Part shown: in pieces, positions 36,696 through 44,339 of the stretch
Layout of the letters: each line of letters starts with the position of its first letter
Position numbering within the stretch: position 1 is the first letter of the stretch
Assembly: GCF_000198775.1 (NCBI RefSeq)
Contig: NC_014718.1
Location: 297,154-361,153, forward strand
Direction of reading: 5' to 3'
DNA from: Mycetohabitans rhizoxinica HKI 454
GTDB lineage: Bacteria > Pseudomonadota > Gammaproteobacteria > Burkholderiales > Burkholderiaceae
DNA: 64,000 nucleotides
Program-made: the position numbers and the translations under genes
The notes under the pieces: generated by a model
Seen by the model: only the letters and a program-made list of their open reading frames with translations
Told to the model about the DNA's origin: nothing
Databases searched by the model: none

Positions 36696-37225
36696 TTATG
36701 CAGCTTGACCTTGCTGGGCTGCAAACCAGTTTGCTTCATATTCTATGAGACTGACGTAGTTCAGCGTCGGACACAAACGGTGTGCATTGTAAAAGCACAG
36801 CCAGTCCATGACTTCATCCATTGCTGCACGCTGCGTGGTCAACTGCCCTGCATGCAGGCGTGCAACTTTCAGCGAGCCCATAGGTTTTCGGTAGGCGCAT
36901 TACCCCAACAATTGCCGCGTCGGTTCATTGACGAGCGTGTGTTATAGACCCTAAGCGTGTTTTGAAACAGGCTGCTACCGTACTGGCTGCCGCAGTCGCT
37001 GTGCACGATCATACCTTGGGATAGCGCCGAAACCATGCCATGCACAGCACATCCGTGACTACCTCCGTCTTCATGTGTGGCTGCATAGACCACCTCACTA
37101 CCTGCCGCTACTTGCCCACGCACCCCGCGTGCAAGCAGTTCTTTGCACATGTGCGGCCAGCCATATTTGCTCTTGATTTGTGCATGGATGGCTCTGACGT
37201 ATGCCAACGAGGCATCGCTGCTCAT
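36696..37225 (-). pseudogene. IS3-family orfB transposase remnant
   Basis: Minus frames give AIHAQIKSKYGWPHMCKELL, MIVHSDCGSQYGSSLFQNTL (second catalytic Asp), NTRSSMNRRGNCWGNAPTEN (catalytic Glu region), then after a frame change SLKVARLHAGQLTTQRAAMD, WLCFYNAHRLCPTLNYVSLI. The first Asp segment is garbled, so it is inactive. Confidence 0.78.
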
Positions 37226-37393
37226 GCGGGTTTTATTCGGCCTGTCGCCGCTGTTCCGCTGCCGGCGCTAGTGATAATTCTGACGTGTACTGTGCTCGCT
37301 TCATCGCTGTACTCAGCTTCCCGCTTTTAGCTAACCTACTGTGCGGCTTCGCTTCATATTGCGCCGTTTTCTTATAAACTGCCGAGCTTACCG

Positions 37394-38017
37394 ATGGACT
37401 TTGGTCTGAATGCCGCTTTGAACGACTACCAAGCCTACATGTGTGCATTGGAGTCGTGTCCGCAGCCTGCTGCGTCGGCTCCCCCGCCGACATTGAAACC
37501 AGCAAGCGGTGCGCTGGCGAACCCGTTGGCTAGCCGGCCCACGACATATCATGACCTGCCGCCCGAACTGATTCAGCAGATCGGTGACTACGTGCCTGTT
37601 CAAGACGTGGGAAATTTTTCAGCAGTCGATCGTCGTACGTATCATGCGATGCACAGTCGGCGCGTAGTCTACCGCTACTGGCAACGAGCCAACCAAGCCG
37701 TCAGTCTCGCGTCAGTCAACCAGCTGCTTAAGGAGATGGACGGCACGCTCGCCGATCCGGCGCAGCACGTCGAGCCGATTGAGGCGTTGCGCCGGCGTTT
37801 GGAAGCGTTGCCGTATCGCGAGCGCGGCGAAGCCTTCAAGCGCATGTACGCGGCGGCGCAGCGCAATTCGACTTCGCTTACGCGATGGCGCAGCGGCGTG
37901 CGCCCGAGGAGGGGAATGTCTGGACGGAACTCGCTGACAGTTTGGAGTTATTGTTGTTTGGCTCAGCTGAGTTTGTCGAGCGTTATCAGGCGCTCGTGGC
38001 TCGGCTTGGGTCCTTAA
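37394..38017 (+). CDS. F-box-like protein, N-terminal frame (copy 1)
   Basis: ATG 37394 lies in the conserved context GAGCTTACCGATGGACTTT. The N terminus MDFGLNAALNDYQAYMCALE and a Pro/Ala-rich linker precede residues 54-96, DLPPELIQQIGDYVPVQDVG, NFSAVDRRTYHAMHSRRVVY, RYW. This fits the F-box pattern (LPxELxxxIxxYVxxxDxxxxSxVxRxxY). SVNQLLKEMDGTLADPAQHV and ALPYRERGEAFKRMYAAA follow. After CAGCGCAATTCGAC (37859-37872) the frame is wrong: one missing base would join it to QFDFAYAMAQRRAPEEGNVW of the next frame, so residues after about 157 here are out of frame. F-box proteins recruit targets to eukaryotic SCF ubiquitin ligases. Similarity is by eye and the family is otherwise unknown to me. 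Confidence 0.7.
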   Translation: MDFGLNAALNDYQAYMCALESCPQPAASAPPPTLKPASGALANPLASRPTTYHDLPPELIQQIGDYVPVQDVGNFSAVDRRTYHAMHSRRVVYRYWQRANQAVSLASVNQLLKEMDGTLADPAQHVEPIEALRRRLEALPYRERGEAFKRMYAAAQRNSTSLTRWRSGVRPRRGMSGRNSLTVWSYCCLAQLSLSSVIRRSWLGLGP

Positions 38018-38667
38018 GGGTGTCCGAGCAAGCGGAGCTGATCCCGGTATTGTGTAGGCAAATGATTCGCTTTCGTGGAAGCGACAGCCGCCGCCCTGGG
38101 CTGTATGCGGTGTTACGCGAACACGCGTTGCAGCTGCCGCCCTCTCATCAAGGCACATCGGTTGGCATGTTAGCCAGTGCTATATGGGTTTTGCCGCACG
38201 CGGAGCGGCTTGCACAGTACACGCAGCTGCGTGATGTGGCGCTGTCGCTGCCTGACAAACAGTTGGGCGTTGCGCTAAGCTATCTTCCAGAAGGGTTGAC
38301 AGAGTTACCGCGCGAGCACCACGCACACGAACTCCAGTTACTGGTACCGGCATTACTGCGCGTACTGCCAGCGCAGCGTGCGCAGGTCGCACTCGGCCTA
38401 CTCATGTATACTCACAGACTAGACGATGCACTGGTACAGTGGGTCTGGCAGCAGGGGTTGAGTCTACTGAATGGCGCGGGCGAAGTCGCTTTATGCGATG
38501 TGCTTAGCAGGCTTCGAGCGCAGGGTGCGATAAGTAACTTAGACGATCGTCAATGGAATATAGCGAGGGTTGAGATCACCCGCTTTATGGAAGCCAACCA
38601 GTTTTCCGAGCCAGCCCGGGCGCGAATCCAGGACAGTGTGCCTTGGCTCAGAAGCCGGTCACATTAA
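37885..38667 (+). CDS. F-box-like protein, C-terminal helical-repeat frame (copy 1)
   Basis: 260 residues starting MAQRRAPEEGNVWTELADSL; overlaps the N-terminal frame. It is the natural continuation of that protein in the next frame (combined about 424 residues). The sequence is all-helical in character with repeated units around a Leu-Pro pair: HALQLPPSHQ, IWVLPHAERLAQYTQLRDVA, LSLPDKQLGVALSYLPE, LTELPREHHAHELQLL, LRVLPAQRAQVALGLLM. Such arrays form superhelical protein-binding surfaces in other families. Alone it lacks the F-box-like motif. Ends with VPWLRSRSH. Nearly identical to copy 2 at 41052-41834. Confidence 0.7.
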   Translation: MAQRRAPEEGNVWTELADSLELLLFGSAEFVERYQALVARLGSLRVSEQAELIPVLCRQMIRFRGSDSRRPGLYAVLREHALQLPPSHQGTSVGMLASAIWVLPHAERLAQYTQLRDVALSLPDKQLGVALSYLPEGLTELPREHHAHELQLLVPALLRVLPAQRAQVALGLLMYTHRLDDALVQWVWQQGLSLLNGAGEVALCDVLSRLRAQGAISNLDDRQWNIARVEITRFMEANQFSEPARARIQDSVPWLRSRSH

Positions 38668-38885
38668 CCTGCGGCTGAACCCGCATGCTTCGTTTATCCG
38701 GGGAATCCTCCGCGAGTCGGACAGGGCGATGTCAGTTGACCATCTACCTTCAAGTGGTGAACCGCCACCTCAAATAGGATTCACTATCGACCGCCGGATA
38801 CCCTTCTCTTCCATTAATGCAGGCGCCAGCACCTCATCCGTAATCCCCCGGCGAAGGCATCTCTGGAGGTAAATCGCCGTCAATC
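38668..38885. other. Region downstream of F-box-like copy 1
   Basis: Identity with copy 2 ends at about 38686. The remainder shows no recognisable gene. Confidence 0.35.
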
Positions 38886-39065
38886 AAGCCGGGGCAGGCG
38901 CTAAGCAATGTGGTAGAAGGGTTGCGATGTCGTCGGCTCGGTGGATGGGCAATCGTTTGAGCACGTTTTTCAGATCGCGCCAGTCACCGAGGAACTGGCG
39001 AGCATGTTCGCCCGCGCGGCTATCGGCGAACTCATAGACCACGGCGCGCACGTGGGCGAACTGCG
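38886..39065 (-). pseudogene. IS66-type transposase remnant with internal deletion
   Basis: Minus frame TTQFAHVRAVVYEFADSRAG, EHARQFLGDWR joins directly to DLKNVLKRLPIHRADDIATL, LPHC. The first part is the RNase H-like core and the second the extreme C terminus of IS66 TnpC, so a deletion of roughly 150 codons lies between them. Confidence 0.65.
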
Positions 39066-39083
39066 TTGTGGAATATGCCTATA

Positions 39084-39272
39084 CGTATGCGCGCTGCCAT
39101 TCAGCATGCGGATCTGATCTTGGTCGTGCAGGATGGGAAGATCGTAGAGACTGGCACGCATCGTAGTTTGCTGGCGCAACAGGGGGTTTATGCCGATCTT
39201 TGGTATAAACAAGCCCATTTGTCGGCACCCCCATCTGACTCTGTCAATTTGGCAGAAACCGCCGATCCGTAG
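39084..39272 (+). pseudogene. ABC transporter ATPase, C-terminal fragment
   Basis: Frame AIQHADLILVVQDGKIVETG, THRSLLAQQGVYADLWYKQA is the end of an exporter-type ABC ATPase (after the D-loop/H-loop). About 60 residues survive, with no nucleotide-binding motifs upstream. Confidence 0.75.
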
Positions 39273-39346
39273 AGATGATACTTAGCTAAACGTAGACGAC
39301 TACGGCGAGGTACTGGGCTGGCGTGCGTTCCTGTAGACGCTTACGA

Positions 39347-40327
39347 TCAAACTGACTGTCTCGCGGCCCACTTCTGCCAGGCCTTTTTGAGGCGCTCGGC
39401 AGTGATCAGCTCCACGCCGAGCACCTCGCTGACCGCCAGTGTGGTCTGCCCGGCTTCAAACAGCGCCGCGATGTAACTATTGCGCAGCGTCTGAGGACTG
39501 GTGCGCGCTTGCCGCCTATCGGCCACGCCGCAGGCGCGCACGATGGCCTCGGTTGCGCGCAGCGCGGTGACCGCGTGCATCGGGCGCCCGTCCCGCCCGC
39601 CAGGAAAGACCCATGCACTATCAACACCGCTGGTGTGCCGTTCGACTAACCAGCGCGCCAACGCCGACAGGGCAAAGGGTTCGGGCCGGGGCTGATGCGA
39701 GAAACGCGAGCCTGGCGAGGTGATGTGCATAAGCCGGTCCGACCCAATATTAATGCATTTAACGGTCAATCTAAGCGTTTGCGATACCTTCAACCCCGCC
39801 CCCAGGAACGTCGCCACCAACGCACGGTCCCGTAAGCTGCACCAGCGCTCATAATGCGTGGCCGTCACCGGAGACAACAGCATGTCGATGATGTTTTGCC
39901 TTTCCTGTGACAATAAGAAATCGGTGTCCTGGTTGCCCTTGACGCGCTTCCAGGTGGCTCGGCTGTCTCGTAACGCGCCCACAGCGGGATTGACGCTCCC
40001 GCTTTGTTGCGTACACGCATCGATATCGATGAACACGCGCTCAATCAGTTTGCGATAGCGCGCACGTTGGTCTCGATTCTCGCGGCTCAAGCTGGCCAGA
40101 AAGGCACTGATCGTGTCGGGCGTTGCTGCACTTAAGGACAGGCGACGCGCCTGAAGGTAGCGTACGAACGCACGCCATTGGGCCAGATAGACTTGAGCGG
40201 ATGAGGACCGCAAGGTGCGAGAGGCGCCACGCCCGGCTTGGCGAGCCAGCCAGGCTTCAAATGATTGAATGGGCGCGCGATCCCAATCGGTGCGCTGCTG
40301 GGCGGCAAATAGATCAGCCTTGGTCAT
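39347..40327 (-). CDS. Tyrosine-recombinase-like protein lacking catalytic residues, 326 aa
   Basis: N-terminal SAM-like DNA-binding domain: SFEAWLARQAGRGASRTLRS, AQWRAFVRYLQARRLSLSAA, TPDTISAFLASLSRENRDQR. Catalytic-fold region: SLRDRALVATFLGAGLKVSQ, WVFPGGRDGRPMHAVTALRA, SPQTLRNSYIAALFEAGQTT, EVLGVELITAERLKKAWQKW. Compared with XerC/D, Arg I (usual LRxSE) reads LKVSQ, the HxxR His reads Gln (QTLR), and no Tyr follows in the last motif. It is full length with an open frame, so it may be a DNA-binding or accessory relative rather than an active recombinase. Remnants of its N terminus recur near 55580 and 56490. Confidence 0.78.
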   Translation of the reverse strand: MTKADLFAAQQRTDWDRAPIQSFEAWLARQAGRGASRTLRSSSAQVYLAQWRAFVRYLQARRLSLSAATPDTISAFLASLSRENRDQRARYRKLIERVFIDIDACTQQSGSVNPAVGALRDSRATWKRVKGNQDTDFLLSQERQNIIDMLLSPVTATHYERWCSLRDRALVATFLGAGLKVSQTLRLTVKCINIGSDRLMHITSPGSRFSHQPRPEPFALSALARWLVERHTSGVDSAWVFPGGRDGRPMHAVTALRATEAIVRACGVADRRQARTSPQTLRNSYIAALFEAGQTTLAVSEVLGVELITAERLKKAWQKWAARQSV

Positions 40328-40471
40328 GATAGACAGGGAGAGTGGGTGTCGATAGGTGGATGACTGTTAAATGCATAATCAGTATGCCGCGACCCGACAT
40401 CCCGAGCAACGGGTACCCATCCATGGCCGCCGAGGCGATCCATCTTAGTCTGCGTTTAAAGTAGCGTCATC
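40328..40471. other. Intergenic region
   Basis: Promoter side of the recombinase-like gene; nothing else seen. Confidence 0.3.
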
Positions 40472-40725
40472 TTGGCACAGAAGGCCGTCGGCGTGACGAT
40501 GCCCAATCGTGATGCAACATCGGTGGCGAACTGGCTAACAGGGAACCGCGCACTCCGAATCGTGTCGCGCGATCGCGCTGGTGTTTACGCCGAAGGCATC
40601 ACACTTAACGCGCCGCAAGCAATACAAGTGGCCGACCAATGGCCTCTATTGACGAGTCTTGGCAATGCCATTGAGCGTGCGCTGAGCCGCTGCCAGCGGC
40701 ATATCCGCGAAGTTACATGCTCACA
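40472..40725 (+). pseudogene. ISL3-family transposase fragment
   Basis: Frame NRDATSVANWLTGNRALRIV, SRDRAGVYAEGITLNAPQAI, QVADQWPLLTSLGNAIERAL matches the DDE core of ISL3 transposases (VxSRDR ... AxxGAPxAIQVADRWHLL). Both ends are missing. Confidence 0.75.
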
Positions 40726-41051
40726 CGCTATGGGGCGGTCATGCGCCATCATCAAAGTGGGATGGCAATACGCACGATTGCGCGCCTTACAGCATTGGAG
40801 CGGCATTAAATCAACGCCGGTGGATTCCCCGAGCGGGCGCAACGGCCACCAGCAGCCAGCAAGTTGGATCCCTATTGAGCGTATCTTGTCCAGTGCTGTC
40901 GTGAAGGCTGCCAAAGCATCCGTGTTGTAAGGTAAGCCGTGCAGCTTGCCTTGAGTGGTCGTCAGTGTCGTTCGATTATCACACTTGCGTCGAGTCGAGG
41001 CTTCGTTGCCCGATTGCTTGCGGGCTTCGCTGATGGGCCTTCAGCCGCAGG
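40726..41051. other. Non-coding mosaic region
   Basis: No gene recognised. Downstream identity between the two F-box-like copies begins at about 41033. Confidence 0.3.
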
Positions 41052-41834
41052 TTAATGTGACCGGCTTCTGAACCAAGGCACACTGTCCTGGAATCGCGCC
41101 CGGGCTGGCTCGGAGAACTGGTTGGCTTCCATAAAGCGGGTGATCTCAACCCTCGCTATATTCCATTGACGATCGTCTAAGTTGCTTATCGCACCCTGCG
41201 CTCGAAGCCTGCTAAGCACATCGCATAAGGCGGCCTCGCTCGCGCCATTCAGTAGACTCAACCCCTGCTGCCAGACCCACTGTACCAGTGCATCGTCTAG
41301 TCTGTGAGTATACATGAGTAGGCCGAGTGCGACCTGCGCACGCTGCGCTGGCAGTACGCGCAGTAATGCCGGTACCAGTAACTGGAGTTCGTGTGCGTGG
41401 TGCTCGCGCGGTAACTCTGTCAACCCTTCTGGAAGATAGCTTAGCGCAACGCCCAACTGTTTGTCAGGCAGCGACAGCGCCACATCACGCAGCTGCGTGT
41501 ACTGTGCAAGCCGCTCCGCGTGCGGCAAAACCCATATAGCACTGGCTAACATGCCAACCGATGTGCCTTGATGAGAGGGCGGCAGCTGCAACGCGTGTTC
41601 GCGTAACACCGCATACAGCCCAGGGCGGCGGCTGTCGCTTCCACGAAAGCGAATCATTTGCCTACACAATACCGGGATCAGCTCCGCTTGCTCGGACACC
41701 CTTAAGGACCCAAGCCGAGCCACGAGCGCCTGATAACGCTCGACAAACTCAGCTGAGCCAAACAACAATAACTCCAAACTGTCAGCGAGTTCCGTCCAGA
41801 CATTCCCCTCCTCGGGCGCACGCCGCTGCGCCAT
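41052..41834 (-). CDS. F-box-like protein, C-terminal helical-repeat frame (copy 2)
   Basis: 260 residues, identical to copy 1 except for a few substitutions (NGASEAALCD for NGAGEVALCD; ARFQDSVPWFRSRSH for ARIQDSVPWLRSRSH). It is inverted relative to copy 1 and carries the same missing base at the junction with the F-box-like frame (the CAGCGCAATTCGAC context on the minus strand near 41860). The near identity over 1.27 kb shows a recent duplication. Same Leu-Pro helical units as copy 1. Confidence 0.7.
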   Translation of the reverse strand: MAQRRAPEEGNVWTELADSLELLLFGSAEFVERYQALVARLGSLRVSEQAELIPVLCRQMIRFRGSDSRRPGLYAVLREHALQLPPSHQGTSVGMLASAIWVLPHAERLAQYTQLRDVALSLPDKQLGVALSYLPEGLTELPREHHAHELQLLVPALLRVLPAQRAQVALGLLMYTHRLDDALVQWVWQQGLSLLNGASEAALCDVLSRLRAQGAISNLDDRQWNIARVEITRFMEANQFSEPARARFQDSVPWFRSRSH

Positions 41835-42325
41835 CGCGTAAGCGAAGTCGAATTGCGCTGCGCCGCCGCGTACATGCGCTTGAAGGCTTCGCCGCGCTCG
41901 CGATACGGCAACGCTTCCAAACGCCGGCGCAACGCCTCAATCGGCTCGACGTGCTGCGCCGGATCGGCGAGCGTGCCGTCCATCTCCTTAAGCAGCTGGT
42001 TGACTGACGCGAGACTGACGGCTTGGTTGGCTCGTTGCCAGTAGCGGTAGACTACGCGCCGACTGTGCATCGCATGATACGTACGACGATCGACTGCTGA
42101 AAAATTTCCCACGTCTTGAACAGGCACGTAGTCACCGATCTGCTGAATCAGTTCGGGCGGCAGGTCATGATATGTCGTGGGCCGGCTAGCCAACGGGTTC
42201 GCCAGCGCACCGCTTGCTGGTTTCAATGTCGGCGGGGGTGCCGACGCAGCAGCTTGCGGGCACGACTCCAATGCACACATGTAGGCTTGGTAGTCGTTCA
42301 AAGCGGCATGCAAATCAAAGTCCAT
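41702..42325 (-). CDS. F-box-like protein, N-terminal frame (copy 2)
   Basis: Start taken at ATG 42325-42323, which lies in the same CTTACCGATGGACTTT context as copy 1; an upstream in-frame ATG at 42457 would add 44 residues of unlikely sequence. Begins MDFDLHAALNDYQAYMCALE. The F-box-like region (DLPPELIQQIGDYVPVQDVG and following) is identical to copy 1. The open frame continues out of register after about residue 157. With the 41052-41834 frame it makes a 1274-base gene, the same length as copy 1. Confidence 0.7.
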   Translation of the reverse strand: MDFDLHAALNDYQAYMCALESCPQAAASAPPPTLKPASGALANPLASRPTTYHDLPPELIQQIGDYVPVQDVGNFSAVDRRTYHAMHSRRVVYRYWQRANQAVSLASVNQLLKEMDGTLADPAQHVEPIEALRRRLEALPYRERGEAFKRMYAAAQRNSTSLTRWRSGVRPRRGMSGRNSLTVWSYCCLAQLSLSSVIRRSWLGLGP

Positions 42326-42506
42326 CGGTAAGCTCGGCAGTCGATAAAAAAACGGCGCAATACGAAGTGAGGCCGCACAGCAGGCTAGCTGAAAACATGA
42401 AGCTAAGCACAGCGATGGACTATGAACGCCATGTTCTTGGCGATAGTGCCATGCCAATATGCGAAAGTTGTTACATCTTCTGTTGGCAGCTCACACTTTT
42501 GAAAAA
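42326..42506. other. Upstream region of F-box-like copy 2
   Basis: About 80 bases before the start resemble those of copy 1 and of the partial gene at the window end (AGCTAGCCTGCTGTGCGGC, GCGCCGTTTTTTTAT, GAGCTTACCG), suggesting a shared promoter or leader. Confidence 0.5.
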
Positions 42507-42840
42507 AAATGAAGACCCTGACGGGCTGGCGCGAAGCGCTGGAAGTGCTGACTCGGCGGGAGCAATTGCAACGCAAGGCGTGTTGCTATCTGGGGCTGAG
42601 TCGTCGGGTGGCAACCTATACGCTTAAGCAACCGCGGAAGGATCGGAGCGCGGCAAGCGACTGATTGCGGCCGCTCAGGAAATGCCGCGTTTGGGCTACC
42701 GGCGGATGTCGGCCTGGCTGGCTCTGGGCGAGTCGCGCGTGCGGCGAATGTGGCAAGCGTTGCAGCTCAACATTGCGCAGAGGTGTCCTCGCCGTCGTCG
42801 TTGTGGCAACGACATCGGCCTGCCCGGTGCGACACAACCC
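42507..42840 (+). pseudogene. IS3-family orfB N-terminal fragment
   Basis: Two frames give TLTGWREALEVLTRREQLQR, KACCYLGLSRRVATYTLKQP and RLIAAAQEMPRFGYRRMSAW, LALGESRVRRMWQALQLNIA, RRRRCGND. This is the HTH_21 region of IS3 orfB with a stop/frameshift between the parts. The DDE domain is absent. Confidence 0.7.
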
Positions 42841-42842
42841 AA

Positions 42843-43010
42843 TTCGGACCAGATCAGCGCCGCTACCATTGACCGGCTGCTGCGTGACGTACGCGAACAG
42901 GCTTTATGATACCGCCTTCATGAACGAGACCGTATTCGACTTCTGCAAAACAGCGGGTATCGAGCTGACATGCCCACGTGCGCTTCGCTTACCACGCCAA
43001 CAAAGACGTT
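42843..43010 (+). pseudogene. Integrase-core transposase fragments
   Basis: DQISAATIDRLLRDVREQAL then YDTAFMNETVFDFCKTAGIE, LTCPRAL. Pieces of one integrase-core transposase (the second around its second catalytic Asp) joined by deletion. The first piece also occurs at 26128. Confidence 0.55.
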
Positions 43011-43204
43011 GCTCCAACGTAGCACGAATCCACTTCCAAATAACTTATACGAAGCTAGACTTCAGCGAATGGGGTGACGCATTCCCTGACAACCGCATCC
43101 CCGATGCCGCCACCCTCGACCGCCTACTCCACGGCGCCTATCGCATCGTCATTCTTGAAAACCTTCGAAATCGCGTAACGAGGCCATTCCGAGTGGCCTC
43201 GTTA

Positions 43205-43335
43205 CGCCGATCCGTGACACCATAAAATGTTCGGTGCCTCGAACAACGTCCGGATGGTGATTGCAACGCCGAAGCTAGCATGAATACGGCTAATGAGTCG
43301 GATAACCAGCAGTGAATGCCCTCCTACATCAAAGA
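43205..43335 (-). pseudogene. NRPS carrier (T/PCP) domain fragment
   Basis: Minus frame DNFFDVGGHSLLVIRLISRI, HASFGVAITIRTLFEAPNI is a complete carrier-domain core with the phosphopantetheine Ser in GGHSL. The flanks are IS sequences. It is a leftover of another NRPS gene. Confidence 0.82.
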
Positions 43336-43600
43336 AGTTGTCACAAATCTGCACCGTTATAAGGGCCACGATAGCGAGGCGATTGTCGAGCAGGCGCGCG
43401 CCCACAGCATGCAAGCCCAGATTCCGCCGCGCAAGTGCCGCAAGATGCCGCGGAACTACGATAAGCATTTGTACCGCCACAGGCATCTGGTTGAAAATGC
43501 CTTTCTTCATCTCAAGCCATGGCGTGGCATTGCCACCCGCTACGCCAAGCGCCTGGACTCATTTGTCGCTGCCGCACAGATTCGGTGCCCTACCCTATAG
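43316..43600 (+). pseudogene. IS5-family (IS427-like) transposase C-terminal fragment
   Basis: Frame SEAIVEQARAHSMQAQIPPR, KCRKMPRNYDKHLYRHRHLV, ENAFLHLKPWRGIATRYAKR matches the end of IS427-group transposases, with the catalytic Glu in VENAF. It starts right at the broken carrier domain. Confidence 0.7.
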
Positions 43601-44136
43601 CTAAAAAATCTCGTAACGACACTATCTAGATTAAATTTTAGTTCAATCGTTTTTCTTGCAAGAACGTGCCATTTTAGCGTTTTTTGTTTAATTTTTGTCG
43701 TTTTAATTAAAGAGAAACTGCTTGGACTGCTCGTAATTCATGTCTATAGTTACCCCATTAACAAACTGTGCACGTGAGAGCGGGGCTTCATCCTCGTGCG
43801 CGGCGCAGGCCAGCGAAAAATGGGGTAATTCTTCGGCAGCAGCGACTGCCGTTCCATAAAGGCGATGTTTGGAGTGAACACCGTGACAAAGTACCCTAAT
43901 GTAGCTCGAACCACCTTGCCTCCTCATGCGAGGCGTCCGCTTTTTTTCTATCCTTCTTGCCTTCGTTTTTTTGGACTGTAACGCAAGGTTGCCTTAAGCG
44001 CGTCGCGCACCCAGGCAATGATTTCCATGAGCGTGGACATTGGTAAATTGTCCGCACCTGAGTCGACTATTATATTATCGGACCTTGCTAAGTTAAGGCG
44101 GCTTAACAAGGGAGCGAAAAATCTTTACGGTTTCAA
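43601..44136. other. AT-rich intergenic region
   Basis: Low G+C. A minus frame 43703-43927 (SLACAAHEDEAPLSRAQFVN, GVTIDMNYEQSKQFLFN) and a minus tail at about 43950-44060 (MSTLMEIIAWVRDALKATLR, possibly a carrier-protein end) are open but unassigned. They may be decayed biosynthetic genes. Confidence 0.3.
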
Positions 44137-44292
44137 ATGGATCGGCAAATAACAAAACAGCAGATTTTAAAAGACCGTAATGAAGAAAGCTGCAGCTTCA
44201 TTCCAAAAGGCCTTGCTCAGATTTACAAGTCGTTGCCATCTAAAATTCAACAATTACTGGACAAAAGGCGCGAAATAAAACCGATATTCTGA
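44137..44292 (+). CDS. Small hypothetical protein, 51 aa
   Basis: MDRQITKQQILKDRNEESCS, FIPKGLAQIYKSLPSKIQQL, then LDKRREIKPIF. AT-rich codons, no good ribosome site, no family recognised. It lies just upstream of the pyrrole operon. Confidence 0.25.
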   Translation: MDRQITKQQILKDRNEESCSFIPKGLAQIYKSLPSKIQQLLDKRREIKPIF

Positions 44293-44339
44293 TGCAAGAA
44301 TATATTTTTTACCACATCATTAATTGTTAGTGAAATTGT

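Noticed and set aside
37240..37393. hrp-type TTCG-N16-TTCG box upstream of the F-box-like gene
   Set aside because: Only one TTCG is present at any suitable position in copy 1 and copy 2.
43040..43054. ATAACTTATACGAAG resembling half of a loxP site
   Set aside because: Only one imperfect arm, no partner arm or spacer, no Cre-like gene; chance similarity.
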